In this document: one piece after another, positions 21,560 through 34,464 of the stretch
Position numbering within the stretch: position 1 is the first letter of the stretch
Layout: each line of letters opens with the position of its first letter
DNA from: Casuarina equisetifolia
Taxonomy: Eukaryota; Streptophyta; Magnoliopsida; Fagales; Casuarinaceae
Direction of reading: 5' to 3'
Assembly (NCBI GenBank): GCA_028551475.1
Contig: CM052354.1
Location: forward strand, 18,313,258-18,377,257
Length of the DNA: 64,000 nucleotides
The notes under the pieces: model-generated
Databases searched by the model: none
What the model was told of the DNA's origin: nothing
Seen by the model: the letters and a program-made list of their open reading frames with translations, nothing else
Translations under genes and position numbers: made by a program

Positions 21560-24500
21560 TCATTTTTCTGAAAAACCCAAATGTTTTGGGTTGATGGCAT
21601 CCACCGGGACCAAAATTGTCTGATCATCTACTTCAGTCCATTTGAGGGATTCCTTCTCCAGCTCCTTCAGAATCTGCAAAAAAAATTATTGAAGAATAAA
21701 ATCGCAGTGTTATCCTTTTCTGTCACTAAGGTAATACAAGTATAAGTAATAAAGCTCTCCGAAAAGCACAAAATTAACTCCCGATCGGTGATTGTTTGCT
21801 ATTGCCTTAAGATAAGTACATCCTATACGATCAACAATATGACCGATCAAGTAAATGCCAAATTCTTCGCCTGTTCATTATTAATTCGGCAAGTATATTT
21901 AATATAATCTATCGGAATGTAAGAACTTTTTCTTGACATACTTTTCTGTCAAAATGAGTGTGAAAATAAGACTGCACCAATGAGTAAAAGAGGAAGAATA
22001 TCATCTGCAAGTCAAACAAGAGTCACATGGATCTAGTCCAGTAATGAAAAAATAGGTTCCAAAGTCAGAGGGTCTAAATCCAGGCAAATCCTGAAATGAT
22101 TAATGAGATACCTTTTATGCTATGATCTTATATGTGTGTTAGTTCTTTCTATCATACACAGAAGTTTCTCAGATGTCAAATATGACTAAACATAGAAAAA
22201 GGAGTTCTGGTTTTCATGTTTCCACATTTGCTTTAAGTACCCCACCTTTGTTTCATTCCATCATATTATCTTGCCGTGCTGGCTTATACAGTTCTATTTT
22301 TCTTGGGCTTAAGTAGCGCCGAACTGAGTTTTGCTTTGTCGTCACAGTATCTCCACCTTTTTATTATTGTTTTGAATAGAAGTTTCATGCAAATGAGCTG
22401 AAGATATATCTCCACTCTACCACTCCGAATTAACTGGGACTAAGGTATTCCTGAAATTTCACATTTCCTTCAAATTACCTAAGTAATTCCATTCTTCGCC
22501 AGCCAATAATATATAGCGTAAATGAAATGCATTACCTGCTGATTGATAATAACTGTATACTACGGACATGAATGTTGGCATGTCCCACTATTTAAAATAA
22601 ACATGTGGTGGTTTCAGGCTTTCCAGGGGATGCCATATTCCTTTAGCTGAATCCTAACTGTGCCATAACCAGACTGACCTTAATGAGCGGTAGTTTAACA
22701 GAAACATAGAAAACATAGCTCCGAAGGCACATAAGGACTTCAAATGATTAATATTTTGCTTGATGCTTTAATCATACCAGTTGTTTCTGGGCCCCCTTTT
22801 TGGTATCTTCGTCGCCTGCCTTTACTATGATCTTAAGGAGCTTAAAAGCTGACAAGAAGTAAAATATGAAGTATGTCATCCCTTTTTTGTCTTTATTTTA
22901 GTCCCTTGAAAAGTTCAACATGCCTTCCACCAAAGGAATAAGGGGTTACGTCTGAAATTTGCAGAACTAATGGAGTAAAACATTGACCTACCTGGAATGC
23001 CAGAAGGACGAGTTAAAAGAAGCCTAAGTAGTCGTAGAACTTCCTTGCGTCCATAGTTACGCAGGTCAAGAGACACTTCATCACCTTGGCTGTTAAAACT
23101 TTCTATGTGACTTACAAGACAATGAAGAGAAAGATAACTTGAGAAGAAAAGAATTACATCCTACACCAACCTAATTTCAAGGAGCTTCTGAGTAGATTTC
23201 TCGTCTGCTTCCCGGGCCTTTCTGTTAAAAAAGTTCCCCTAGAATTTCCAAGCAATTAATAAAACATAAGGGAAATGACTATTGGCAACAAATTTCACAA
23301 AGGCATATCGATTTGTGATGACATTAAAAGAGTGTCCCTAGAAATGTGGAACTGACAGGACATGAGGGAAAAATATGTATCAGGCATAAAATTCACAAGG
23401 CATATCGATTTGTAATGACATTAAAAAGGTGTCCCTAGAAATGTCAAGCAACTGAAATAAGGAAAAAATGTTTATCAAGCATAAATTTTACAAAGGCACA
23501 TGATCTTGTAATAATATTGCCAATGATAAATAATATACTGTCATCTACTTCTTAAGCCTGTCAATAATTTAACCCATTTCTTAGGTATATTCCTAGCTTC
23601 AATAAGTCTAAAAAGGATGTCACGTTCCAGGTATAAAAAGAATTGTCTCCACTCATTATGCTCACCAAACCACAACCCGCTAATGTGCTTGAGGACGGAG
23701 AAAGCATGTCTAGCTTCACGTATATAACCATAACGCTTACTTTATGATATTAAAAAACAAAATGAATTATACACAGTTGTAGAAGAACTATCAGAGTTCG
23801 AATCCAGCATCATATCTTAACATCTGTCCTTGTGCTGATAACCAATTATTACAATCTACAGCACCGAAGCTTGATACATAATGACCCCATTGGGAACATA
23901 AAGGACCATGGCCCCCCCAAAACATGAAATCCCCTTTACTTTCTGCAAACTCACGAACACGGAACTCCTTCAAAAATTTGAAAAACCACTCCAGTCATTC
24001 ACTAGAAATATGAACATAACCCATTTGAATCTTTCAAAATAAAAAAAGAAATATTACATGGCCTTTTTATATAATCTCAAAATCTCCTCTAATCTCGTCA
24101 AAAATTTGAAAATAAAAAACCCTTGACTTTCCTTGGACTTCAAAAATTTGAAAGGAATCTGTACCCTACTACATACATCAAAATACATCATTTGATCCCC
24201 CAAAAGCTTTAAGAAAAACTCCCTTAACCCCGATGCAAATCTTAAGAAATCCTTTAATCTCTCAAAAATTTTAAAGAGAAAAAAACTTGATCTTCTTGAG
24301 AAGAGGAAAAGCATATTTGGGTTTTATTTTCTTGTAAAATCTAAAAATTATTTCCTCAAAAAGATAAGAAAAATATCTAAATTTGATAATACCTATACAA
24401 TGAATTTTTTTCAAAACTGAACCTAATGAACTAACATCCATCACCAACTCAACATGGATATAATATATCTCATTGATCATTGATGAAAATATTTTACTTT

Positions 24501-27500
24501 ACTTTGATCTCATTCTTATATAAGAATAATCTTCAAGAACTTCTTGATCCCTATCCATCTTCCCAATTTTTCAGAATTTATCTTTTCTTAGGGTTTTAAA
24601 TGTCCTTAATTTCTGGGCTGAGTGTAATTACGAATTACGCCTTAAAAATAAGTGATTAATAAATAAAAGCTACAGCCTAAAGCATCTACAAATTTTTAAA
24701 CATAATATATTTAGCAAAAGTATAATAACAAAGTGCCTAACGAGAGTGCTAAAGCAATTGATAGGAGTGAGCCAATATATCTTTAACACTCCTATCATAA
24801 GAGAGCCAAAATTCTGTAAAAATAACTATTATAACCTATTAAGAGGTGGAAATAAAATCCAGAGGAACTAAAAAGAAACTTTCAAAGCCAGATTACAACA
24901 ATAAAAAGACAGGTGAGAATAACATTGTGACTATTTTCATCTCAAGCATCAATGTACTGATATAACAAAAGATAACATACCTGCTCTAGAAATTTTTTTG
25001 TCTGTGCAAGGTTGCCCTTAACGAAGGCATCAACTGCCTGCGGAACAACCAAAAGCCAAAGGTGATAACAGTTGTCAATCTAACAGGTGATTTTCAATAC
25101 TTAAGGTGCAAATAAAAAATAAGCGTCATCAGGCAGAAGTTTGTTGGCATTAAATAAAAGCAGAAGAAGTGCACAATGGTACTGCTGTCATGTCTCCCTT
25201 TATTCTTAAAGTATCATGACCACTACAAAATATTTCCCCTGCCATCTCGTCCAAAGTGAGAAAACCTACAAAAATATTCTAGCAAGAACATTTTCCACGA
25301 GCAAAAGACCAAAAATAGGAAATAGACAAGAAGTTGGATCTTACAGCGTCGTTGTACTCTATCATTGTCATCCAATACTCCTTGACGGATTTACGTAGCA
25401 CCTCATAGCTATTCTCATCCTCTTCATCTTCTATTTGCAAAAGAATATTTGTGTCAAGTGCTTACAAAATCTACTTTGAGCAAGAATTTTAGAGGAAATA
25501 GCAACGCATATAACAAATATGAATCGCATGCCAAGAAAGAAGAAGAAAGATTGAAGTCATGAATATCTGATTGTCATTCATACATAACTGTAGAGAACAG
25601 GTGTTAGAGGAAACTTGTAGAGCACGATGACTTATTGGATCCTTGAAATGTGATAAATTTCCCCTTGATTAACATTGAAATTAAAAAAAAAAAAGTCCAA
25701 AAGATCACCAAACTCATGATTTTTATGCAATTTATACATACATATATACAAGGCAGATATAAAGTCTCTTATGCGAGAAGTTGGGACAGGAATACCAGTA
25801 AGTAGATAGAAAGTAGAATAATTAGAGTGAGCTGATGTCAGTGAACTTAATGGCTCACTTCCAACGGATTTTATCATTAACTAGGTCAGAAGAAGCTTTA
25901 TAGTCATGACTTGAGTTAATTTCAAGTCACAAAGAAGCAAGACACTAGCCATTTATGATACCCCAAATCAATAAGTGGGATAGATTCGAAGGGCATTACA
26001 TGGGCATCCAAGTCCTACATTGACTATGAACTGGACAGAATTGAGTTAGGTTGATAAGGACTAATTCTTTTAAATGTTCCCATCGTGACTTTCTTTTGAG
26101 GATTATAATCAAGTAATTAACGCTTTCTTTGATTCTGATAACCATATTCAACATAATCACACCATAAGATACTAGGATATGACAGCAAAACATAAGTTCT
26201 TAAAGAGCTGGAAAATATTTGAATGGAAGAGATTGTTGTATCCTAAGTTTTGAAGATTTACCAGTAGATTTTTAAAAGCATTTTATAGAGATAAGCTTTT
26301 AAGTAGAAGATTAAAATAACTATTTTCTATCAGTGTAAATTTTGGCACAATTAGTGTTTTAATATGATACAAAATGAAAGATTCTAAGTTTGGATTTTGA
26401 TTACATAGTTTATTCTCCATATCAAAGAAGTTTTACACTTGAATCTCGCCTAATAGTTGAGAGTTCGGACCCACATTTTAAGTAAATTGTTAGAATATTA
26501 GTTAAATGATTAAATTCATCATTTTTTTTAATCTTTTCAACCTTTAGGTGTTCTCAGTAACTTAACATATAGGCATATATTAGGCCTTTTAACATTTGTG
26601 TATTGGGTTAAACTCGATAAATACTTTTAAAGAGATACAATAATAATCAGTCATTTTGAGATGTAGTGTAATATGACTAATATTTCCTTTCAGTTATTAA
26701 CTAATAGTTTTTCAATATTGTATGCAAGGCTCTAAAAATAATCTTGCAAATGAATCACCCCTGTACAGGAAAATAAAGATAAAATTTCATACCATCTGTT
26801 GCAACTTCAAGTGGTTTTGCATTGACACTTTTATGCTCTATAGCAGTGTCTGCCAAAGGTTCAACGACCACTTTACCATATGATCTTGAGCTCCAAACTT
26901 CCCTCACTTGGTGGGTTATTTCAGGTGCTTTCTCAGATCTTTTAGGGACACTGAACAATGCTTCTAAAATTTGTTTCTGAAGAGCAGATCTGTCTTTGTC
27001 ACTTTTAGGTGATTCTGCTAAATGTTCTGTTGCAACTTCAAATGGTTTTGCAGTGACACTTTTGTGCTCTATAGCAGTGTCTGCCAACGGTTCAACGACC
27101 ACTTTACCATATGATCTTGAGCTCCCAACTTCCCTCACTTGGTGGGTTATTTTAGGTGCTTCCTCAGATCTTTTAGGGACACTGAACAATGCTTCTAAAA
27201 TTTGTTTCTGAAGAGCAGATCTGTCTTTGTCACTTTTAGGTGACTCTGTTAAATGTTCTCCACTGACTCTTGCCTTGCTGATGCATTGGGGAGAGCAAAT
27301 GCAGTAATGAGTTCTGTAATATGCAAAATAAAAAAAGACGACCTGATATAAGGTGATCCTCCCAAATAAAATCCTGCCTTAGCTATTTCTGGTAAGCTGG
27401 TAATACAAAAGAAAATTCAAGAGCTCACCTGCAGGGAGAATCTAGGTCTTGTTTCCCTGAAGACTGTCAAAAGCAGTTAGATTAGAAGAGAGAACAAGAA

Positions 27501-29905
27501 ACACACAAAAAAGTGCATTGCCACACCGGAAAAAAAAAACAAAAAAAGGCGAGATGCAAGAGCAGAGATGCAACTTTATTATCCTATTAGTGAATCTTAG
27601 TACAAGCAAGCAGTAAGAGTCTAAAAGCCATAACCTCATTAGATAATTATCATACGACCAGATGCTGCCGTGCTAAAAATAGAAAATTCTGACCTCGATC
27701 TTTAAAAATTCAGTATCACTCACTGAGAATGACTTCCAGAAAGATTAAGGAACTGTTGGCATTTGTTTACTCAATTAAATTGATCCTTTTTCCTTAATCA
27801 TATAACATAGGAATTAAAGCTCATTATATTGGATAAATTAAGTTAAGAATCTAGTGCAGCATAAAAGTATGCAGAGCCCAGCTGATAGCAATCATACAAG
27901 TCAATTAAAAGTAACCTTTTTATTCAAAGTTTACAATAGAACTAGAAAAAGACGCTAGTCATTTGTTGGTTGTTGTGTGTGTGTGTGTGTGATTTTTTTT
28001 TTTTTTGCGGGGGGGGAGGGGGGGGGGGGGGGGCGGTTTGGGCGGAGATCATTATTTCACACAAAAGTTAAATGTTATTTGAAAAAGATAGTATATACTA
28101 TTGCAACTTGATGAGTTATAAATTAAGACTGAGCTTACTCTTTTGCCAGTGAAGTCAACAACATCATCACGCCTCTTCAAAGTGGCTTTCGACAAGTCAA
28201 GAAGCTTCTCCATGCTCTACGTGATCAACACAAATTGATTCTCCAAGATTGGTGATGAAGGTAAATAGTAAACAGTCTATATACAAATAGTAAACGTTTG
28301 CCACATAGAAAAATCATTAAAATATGTCTTCTAAATAAGACCTGCAATTTTATGTGGGAGCAGAAGAAGGTGAAAGACTGAAGTTATTATGTGGACTATC
28401 GGGTAAAATTAAGTTTATTTCTCTTTGGACATGGCAGAGAATTTTTATTGGTAATATCATTAAAAAAAAAAATTACACAGAAGATATACCACAGATTATC
28501 ATTTGAACAAAACATAGTGCTTAACACAGACAAATATCTGCTGAAGTAATAAGGATGCAAATATAAAGCATACTCTAGAATTTGACGGTAATAGTCTGCT
28601 AAAGTTTTCTAATTCATGTTTTGAATGATGCACCAAAATACAGGAACCACTATTTCTGTTACACTTTGTGTTAGTCTGATGATTTGCTAATAATAAGGAT
28701 CAGACCAAGAAATCTCCATTTTAATTTTCGAAGGATCCAGTTTATGTCACGACTTTAGTGATAACAACACATAACATTTCTTGCAGTACAAGAGAGCAAA
28801 CATTCGTTGTAGTGAATATAAGAAATTTTAGAACAAGAAAACCTTAACATTAACGTAAAAGTGTAATGTACCTTTTGTACATCATAATCACAAAGGCCTG
28901 CAAAGAAAAAGAAATCCTCATTTTAGCATTTTTTACTAAATCCCACAAGGGAGCTTAGTAAGGAAAGGATAATGTCTACATCATAGTATAAAGCATACAA
29001 GAAAATAGTATGCAAAGAAAAAGAAATCCTCATTTTAGCATTTTTTACAAAATCCCACAAGGGAACTTAATAAGGAAAGGATAATGTCTGCATCATAGTC
29101 TAAAGCATACAAGAAAATAGTATTGTGTTTTTACTTCTTTTAGTCATATTTAACAAAATAACTAATATTTACGGTTATGAAAATCAGGCTTTAGCTTGTA
29201 CTCCTGCTTAAGCTACCTAAACTCTATATAGAACTGCTAGTTGTCTGACAGGAACAGGATAAAACTGAAGTGTTTAGGAAATATACCAAGAACTTCAAGG
29301 ATAACGTTCTTATCTAGATGGAAGCCATCTCCCAGCATTTCAAACATAAAGTCTTCCACATCACCATGGATAATGCTCTTTCTTGCTGTCATACTCGCTG
29401 AGACTTCTTCACTCGATATCTCAGAAAGAGGCAAATCTTTTAAATCTAATTTTGGTGGTTTTGTTGGTGCAGGATACTCATTTGTTACTGGCGTGGCCCT
29501 ACCATTAGCTTTTCCAATGGAACCTGAAACGGTACCAATCGATACAGGATGCACTTTTGACTTCAACGATCTGATATTTCTTCCTCCAAGATGAGAGCTT
29601 TGAAGAACATTGCTATATGACACTTGTGAAGGCATGGCACTTGCACCATCCAAGTTAGATGATGGTTCGAAGGATGTTGAACTTGAGCATTCTAATTCAT
29701 CTTTAGATGTGTGAGTACCAGTGTCAAAGGTCCTCCCATGTGATGGACAAAGGATTTCACCAGCCATATCTACATTGTACCTAGCCTTGCCATAAGCAGA
29801 TGCTATGTCCTCGATGGAAAATGCAGAGCCAAAAGCTTCAAGCAAATTCTTTAAGTCCCTTGTCTCAGCATCACTAAGTGTAGTGCTAGAATTACCTCTC
29901 TTCAT
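21560..29905 (-). CDS. SDE5: SDE5-like RNA silencing factor (DUF1771/Smr, TAP-like)
   Basis: Eleven coding exons join in frame to about 590 aa: 29287-29905, 28872-28897, 28139-28216, 27429-27463, 26793-27313, 25345-25430, 24981-25037, 23171-23238, 22992-23089, 22778-22848, 21560-21673. The N-terminus has an UBA-like AFGSAFSIEDIASAY segment. The middle has VLGLCDYDV then KSMEKLLDLSKAT. The C-terminus has the DUF1771 region (EYWMTMIEYND, FFNRKAREADEKS) and a short Smr-like end (VSLDLRNYGRKEVLRLL, ESLKWTE). Arabidopsis SDE5 is needed for transgene silencing and trans-acting siRNA production with RDR6/SGS3, probably by moving RNA precursors. The ATG is two bases after a TTACAG acceptor, implying a 5' UTR intron. 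The 23089 acceptor could be 9 nt further upstream. The exon at 26793-27313 holds a 77-codon tandem duplication. Confidence 0.88.
23229..23525. repeat. About 97-bp tandem repeat, three copies, in an SDE5 intron
   Basis: The phrase around GGCATATCGATTTGT recurs at 23302, 23399 and, degenerate, 23495. The unit includes the CCCTAGAA acceptor region of the FFNRKAR exon, so the intron carries two decoy copies of that 3' splice site upstream of the real one on the minus strand. Confidence 0.75.
26797..27258 (-). repeat. In-frame 231-bp tandem duplication within SDE5 exon
   Basis: Two units, 26797-27027 and 27028-27258, differ at 9 of 231 sites by eye (96% identity). Each encodes 77 residues running from EHL(T/A)ESPKSDKD to EVAT, with six amino-acid differences. 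The phase is kept, so the protein is simply 77 aa longer. One edge lies only 4 bp from the exon's splice donor. Confidence 0.93.
27967..28034. repeat. TG repeat, T tract and poly(G) tract in SDE5 intron
   Basis: A (TG)n run is followed by 14 T, then G8-A-G16 at 28009-28033. The G tract lies on the strand opposite to the SDE5 transcript, so the pre-mRNA would carry poly(C). Such tracts are unstable and prone to quadruplex formation. Exact lengths may contain assembly error. Confidence 0.85.
28899..29121. repeat. 112-bp tandem duplication in SDE5 intron 1
   Basis: Two copies, 28899-29010 and 29011-29121, are nearly identical. The unit begins right at the 3' splice site of the 26-nt exon 28872-28897. 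The distal copy has lost the acceptor AG context (GCATA in place of GCAGG on the minus strand), so only the proximal site should work. Confidence 0.85.
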
Positions 29906-29907
29906 TG

Positions 29908-32900
29908 CTGTAATCTTCACAACGTCAGTAAGAAATGTCAGTAGCAATTTAGAACTCCATCGATGGGAGGAGGTTGATTGAAGTAGTTCTGTACTTGCAT
30001 AACCACCTGAAAATTTTGACAAAAGTCCCATCTCTGTCAAAGCCATAATATATTTACTAGACTGCAGACACATCAGAAAAGCGATACTTTTAATACACTG
30101 ACCCCCGCAAACTGATACATAAACAGTACCGTGTCACAGACAGCATACAAGGCAACCTGATTAGTGTATACAAATATCTCTAAACCAGAAATTAGCTCAA
30201 TTAGTGTCATGTAGAAATACTTCTCATAGAAAAAGACTTAACATTCAGATCAACTAACCTAACTAAAGTACATTATCTACATAAGACAAACTCTATCATT
30301 TCTAGTCATTCATACTTATTAAATAGATGATTCTACTAATCACACTCACGTCTTCATTTTTCTTTCCACGCATTCCTTTTTTGAATTATTAAACAGATGG
30401 AGGACAGGATACGAGAAACAACACAGAAGAAATTAGTACATGCACAAAATAGGACAACTTAGATTGTGCGACAAGTTTCTATATATCTCTATTAAACAGT
30501 TGTCGATTAGAGAAAGAGATTCATTTAAATACAAATACTCACCTACTCCTTTACGGTAATAGAACAAAGACTGCATAAAACATAAATGAGATCGCTACGG
30601 TCATATAACATTAACTTTGAAGCAATAATTCAGTACTACCAAAACGTTCAAGAAGCCAGACCGTCGAGAAAATCAATGGTGCAACCTCAAGGGTTTAGGG
30701 TTGACCAGGATTGGACTATGAAATTAAGTCAAAATTGGATAAGTCAATTGGAAGTATCGTAAAGACATAGAAAAATGATATAGATTCTACATAAAAAATA
30801 GATAGTATCTCAATAAATTCTACGTTTGTATCCATGTGTACTTTGGTTTATGGGAATATCAATCACGGTTATTGGAAGGTAATAAGACATATTCAATGTA
30901 AAGTTAATGTTTTTGCACCTGTAAAATATGTCTTTTAAGGAGGTCAAAAGAAATTGAATTGGCATAGCGGTTGACGAAAGGTAATAAGACTGAAGTGAAT
31001 ACAATCCAAACAGTCACGCCAGCCACCCAGTCCAGTTGCGAAAACATAACTCACAGTTATAACTTTTAATTAATATGGGTATCTTAAAAAAAAAAAATCT
31101 TTTTTAGGTACTAGAGTTAACATATTCTTATGTATGCCCATATTTGTGAAAAGATAGCAAGAGAAAGGGTTAGCAAATGGTGAAGGGCACTTGTGACATG
31201 CACTTGAACAACAAGCTGAAGTAATGAAGAAAGTAATCAAAGGAGAAGAATGAGCAGGACATCAGCTTTTAATCTCGTAAACTTCAAATTTTTAAGGGTC
31301 CTAAAAAAACCTATTAGTTTGAGCCTCACATAAGTATTTAGCCTGTTCCCATTTAAAGAAAGAAAAGCAACAGCCACATTAGACAAAGATTTTCACTTCT
31401 CCATTTCTTTGCTTTTCAAATTCTTTATTCGGAAGTAACCTAAATGGTTAGAATCAGAGTTTGTACTCTGATATATGGAGGAGAAAACCTCTCTCCCTCC
31501 CTCTCTATCTTTCTTTCTTTCTCTCTCTCTCTCTCTGTTTCTCAAGACAACACTTCCTACGGAGAAACGGGAAGAAGCTGCGATGCCTTTAAAAGGAGTA
31601 TGAAAAAAAAATAAAATTGAAACACAATGCATGAGCAGAAAGTATCACTTCTGGGGCAACTTAGTTCACCTAAATGACAAATATGAATGTTCTCATATGA
31701 TGTTAAAGAGGTAGCAGATTCACTTTTTTCCAAAAATACATCGCTCTTTCCCAAAGGGAGAGAGATTGTGAAGAATAATCTCAAGTGAAATTGGAAAGCA
31801 AAGAAGATTAGAAGGTGAAAAAAGTAATTAAAGCACATATGGTGCCTCAATGTAAACTTGCATTAATATGAATCAACATCAGCTAGTATGGTATGTCCTG
31901 TTCATTCTTGTTTATTCTATTTTCCAATAAAGTACCTATTACTTGTCAAAACAAATATTATGAGCGACTTGTTGACAAGATAAGCTTACGAACATATTGT
32001 AATACAAACGGAACGAATTTCAGCTCTGTGATTGGTCCACAAGCAAGGCAAGTAGGTCCATACTGAGATACTAATGAGGTGGGAATAGAAATGAGGGACC
32101 TGGCTATCCCTTTGTCTATCCACTATCAGATATGCTTATTAGACTAGACATAGACAACATATAGGGCAGTATTTTAAGAAAGATTCAATATCGCTGTTTA
32201 AATGTATTACGCTGCTTTAAAAAGACTCAATCCAAACTTTTCCAACGATTTCAAAAGAAAGGTGTATATAGATGAGAACTTTTTGACTGTAAGCATTGCT
32301 CTACCACTGAAAGAAAAAGAAAATCTTAAGCTGATCATGAACAACGAGAAGAATGATGATAGTGCAATGTAGATGAGTAGGTAAGTGATCATTGAAAAAA
32401 ATAATATTCAAAGTACATTCACATGTTGAAACCCAAACAAATGTCTAATTATAATTAAAACGGCTAGAAACAGAATTTTAAATGTTAATTTTACATCAGA
32501 GGAACTCTATCCTAAGATTTATAAAAACAACAGAAAAGATAAAAATATTCTATCCATTCTTTTCTCTAGCAGCTTTTCTCATTTTTCTCTGTTCTAGACT
32601 TCTGGACTTTCAAATTCAAATATGAAAACAGCTTTGTTCTATTTATTAAGCTTAGAATATCTTCCAACAATTGACATAATCTCTAGAACTAGCGAAGCCA
32701 ATTTCAATTTCAGAAGATTAAATTAACATTTGATGGAGACGATAAATAAATCTTGATGAGAAGATCAAGAGAGTGTATCTATCCCTGCCCTGTTTTTCTC
32801 TCTACAGCAAGCTAAAAGAGCTGTGTACAGGTTAGAACAAAAAACAGAAGATTTTTCCTTCCCATTTCATTCAAGATCCCTCCCAGTGGAATATAATGGC

Positions 32901-33806
32901 TTAAAATTTTCTTTCATTTCTACTCGTACCTTTCGATTCCTCTCCAGACAAACAGAGCATTAAAGTACTTGAAAATTAACTCTGCTTAGAAACTGTGCAT
33001 TTCTTCAAATAAATAGGAATCGTGGCCATTTTATTTAGCATGAAAAGCTCAGCCATATACAATTAAGGCTTTCTTTCTTTATCTCTGTACATTTATCTCA
33101 ATTACCACACACATAATTAGGAAGACTCACAATCAATACGTAAGCTTCAGACAGAGAGAGGAGACGCAGGGAAATAAAAAAAATTTAATCACCAGTTACC
33201 GATTTCAACATGAACAGAGCTATCTCCTTCTTCTTCTTTTTCACAATTCTGTTAGAAGTACATAGTACGGGCAAACAATGAGAATCATACTGTTTATGTA
33301 GCTTGGAACACATTTTAAACATGAGAGTTGTTATTGGAGATGATCGAAGCCATAAAAAGTTGATATGAACAGATCAAGAAACCAAAGATGACTAAAATAG
33401 GCGATATTAATAGACGGAACAATCATAGTTCTTAGCTTTCTTTTCCTACATTTTATAAACAATCACACAGATGGCTAAACACCATATATCACACCACAAG
33501 CAAAAAGAAAAGCGGTAGACGTACAGATGGAATGATCTTTTATCGACTTTGTCGAAACGATGGACTTAAATGGCAAAACGCAAGGGAACGAGTTTTCATC
33601 CCTTCTTTGTCCTTTCCTCCATCCCCAGCCAAACTCAGTAGTTAAACAACATTACACTAGAATGTGACAGAGAAGCTAATGAGGCAGCTTAGATAAAATC
33701 CGATCAACTTTAGAGAAATCAAAGTGATACAACCTCACTCGTACAGACAAAGCGACCGATGAACTTGAAAAGGCAATGCAGGGAAAATGCACGAGACGTT
33801 GCTTAC
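29908..33806 (-). other. Long 5' UTR intron of SDE5 (predicted)
   Basis: A donor AAA-GTAAGC (ending at 33806) and the acceptor TTACAG just before the SDE5 ATG would bound a 3.9-kb intron. No reading frame, transposon or RNA gene was recognised inside it. It is AT-rich, with a GA/CT-rich patch at 31494-31537. Additional untranslated exons are possible. Confidence 0.5.
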
Positions 33807-33960
33807 TTTGAGACTGAGCACTGAGAGAGCGATTTTCAGCACAGAGAGGTTATCTCTCTCCCGGCCAGAGATTAGCTGTAGAATGTATTCGAGTGTGTGT
33901 GAGTGTTTTAGCGTAAGAGCGTAACAGAGAGAGAGAGAGGGAGGGAAACCGTCATTTTTG
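33807..33960 (-). promoter_or_regulatory. SDE5 untranslated first exon and promoter
   Basis: Directly upstream of the GTAAGC donor lies a GA/CT-rich stretch typical of plant 5' leaders, including a GA run at 33929-33940. The transcription start is placed here by inference. Further out, 33966-34025 contains a short tandem repeat of a GACGTCAGAGGACGTGGTCCA-like unit. Confidence 0.4.
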
Positions 33961-33965
33961 GCGCT

Positions 33966-34025
33966 GTCCAGGCGACGTCAGAGGACGTGGTCCACGCGAT
34001 GTCAGAGGACGTGGTGCACGCGCTG
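33966..34025. repeat. About 27-bp tandem repeat near the SDE5 promoter
   Basis: The units contain (A/G)CG(A/T)(C/T)GTCAGAGGACGTGGT, about two full copies plus a partial third. ACGTC/ACGTGG cores resemble bZIP sites, so this may be a duplicated regulatory element in the SDE5 upstream region. Confidence 0.5.
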
Positions 34026-34464
34026 TGCTTGTGAGGCTGCATGAAGACTAAGTCAAAACCTGCTTTCACGTTGTCCCGTGAACAAGCTTTGTGCCAGCTA
34101 GGACAGACTTTGGGTCCCTTTAGGGCCTCAGACAGACGCAGGCCTGTACCGCTCTCTGCATGGAGCCGTTTGTGTTAAATTATGGTTAGCATGCGTCCAT
34201 GATTAGCTTGGATTAACCGAGAAAGACACTGCATTAGAGCTAGCTAGTAGGGCTATATTGCGTGCATGCAAAACACCTCATGCATTGGGGGAACCCTGTA
34301 TTAAAAGAACAGGGGAAGTGCAGGATGGGCAAGCAATCTCGTGTTTTTGTTTTTTCTGTTGGCAACCATTGCCATTGGGAAATGGAGGAATCTCACCTCT
34401 CTTGCCCAAGACTTCACTGTCCAGCGCCCCGTGAGGTATTCTTTCAGAGAGGCTTGTAACATGT

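Noticed and set aside
23795..23815. GTTCGAATC phrase suggesting a tRNA T-arm
   Set aside because: No matching acceptor, D or anticodon stems could be folded around it. No tRNA gene was found in the window.
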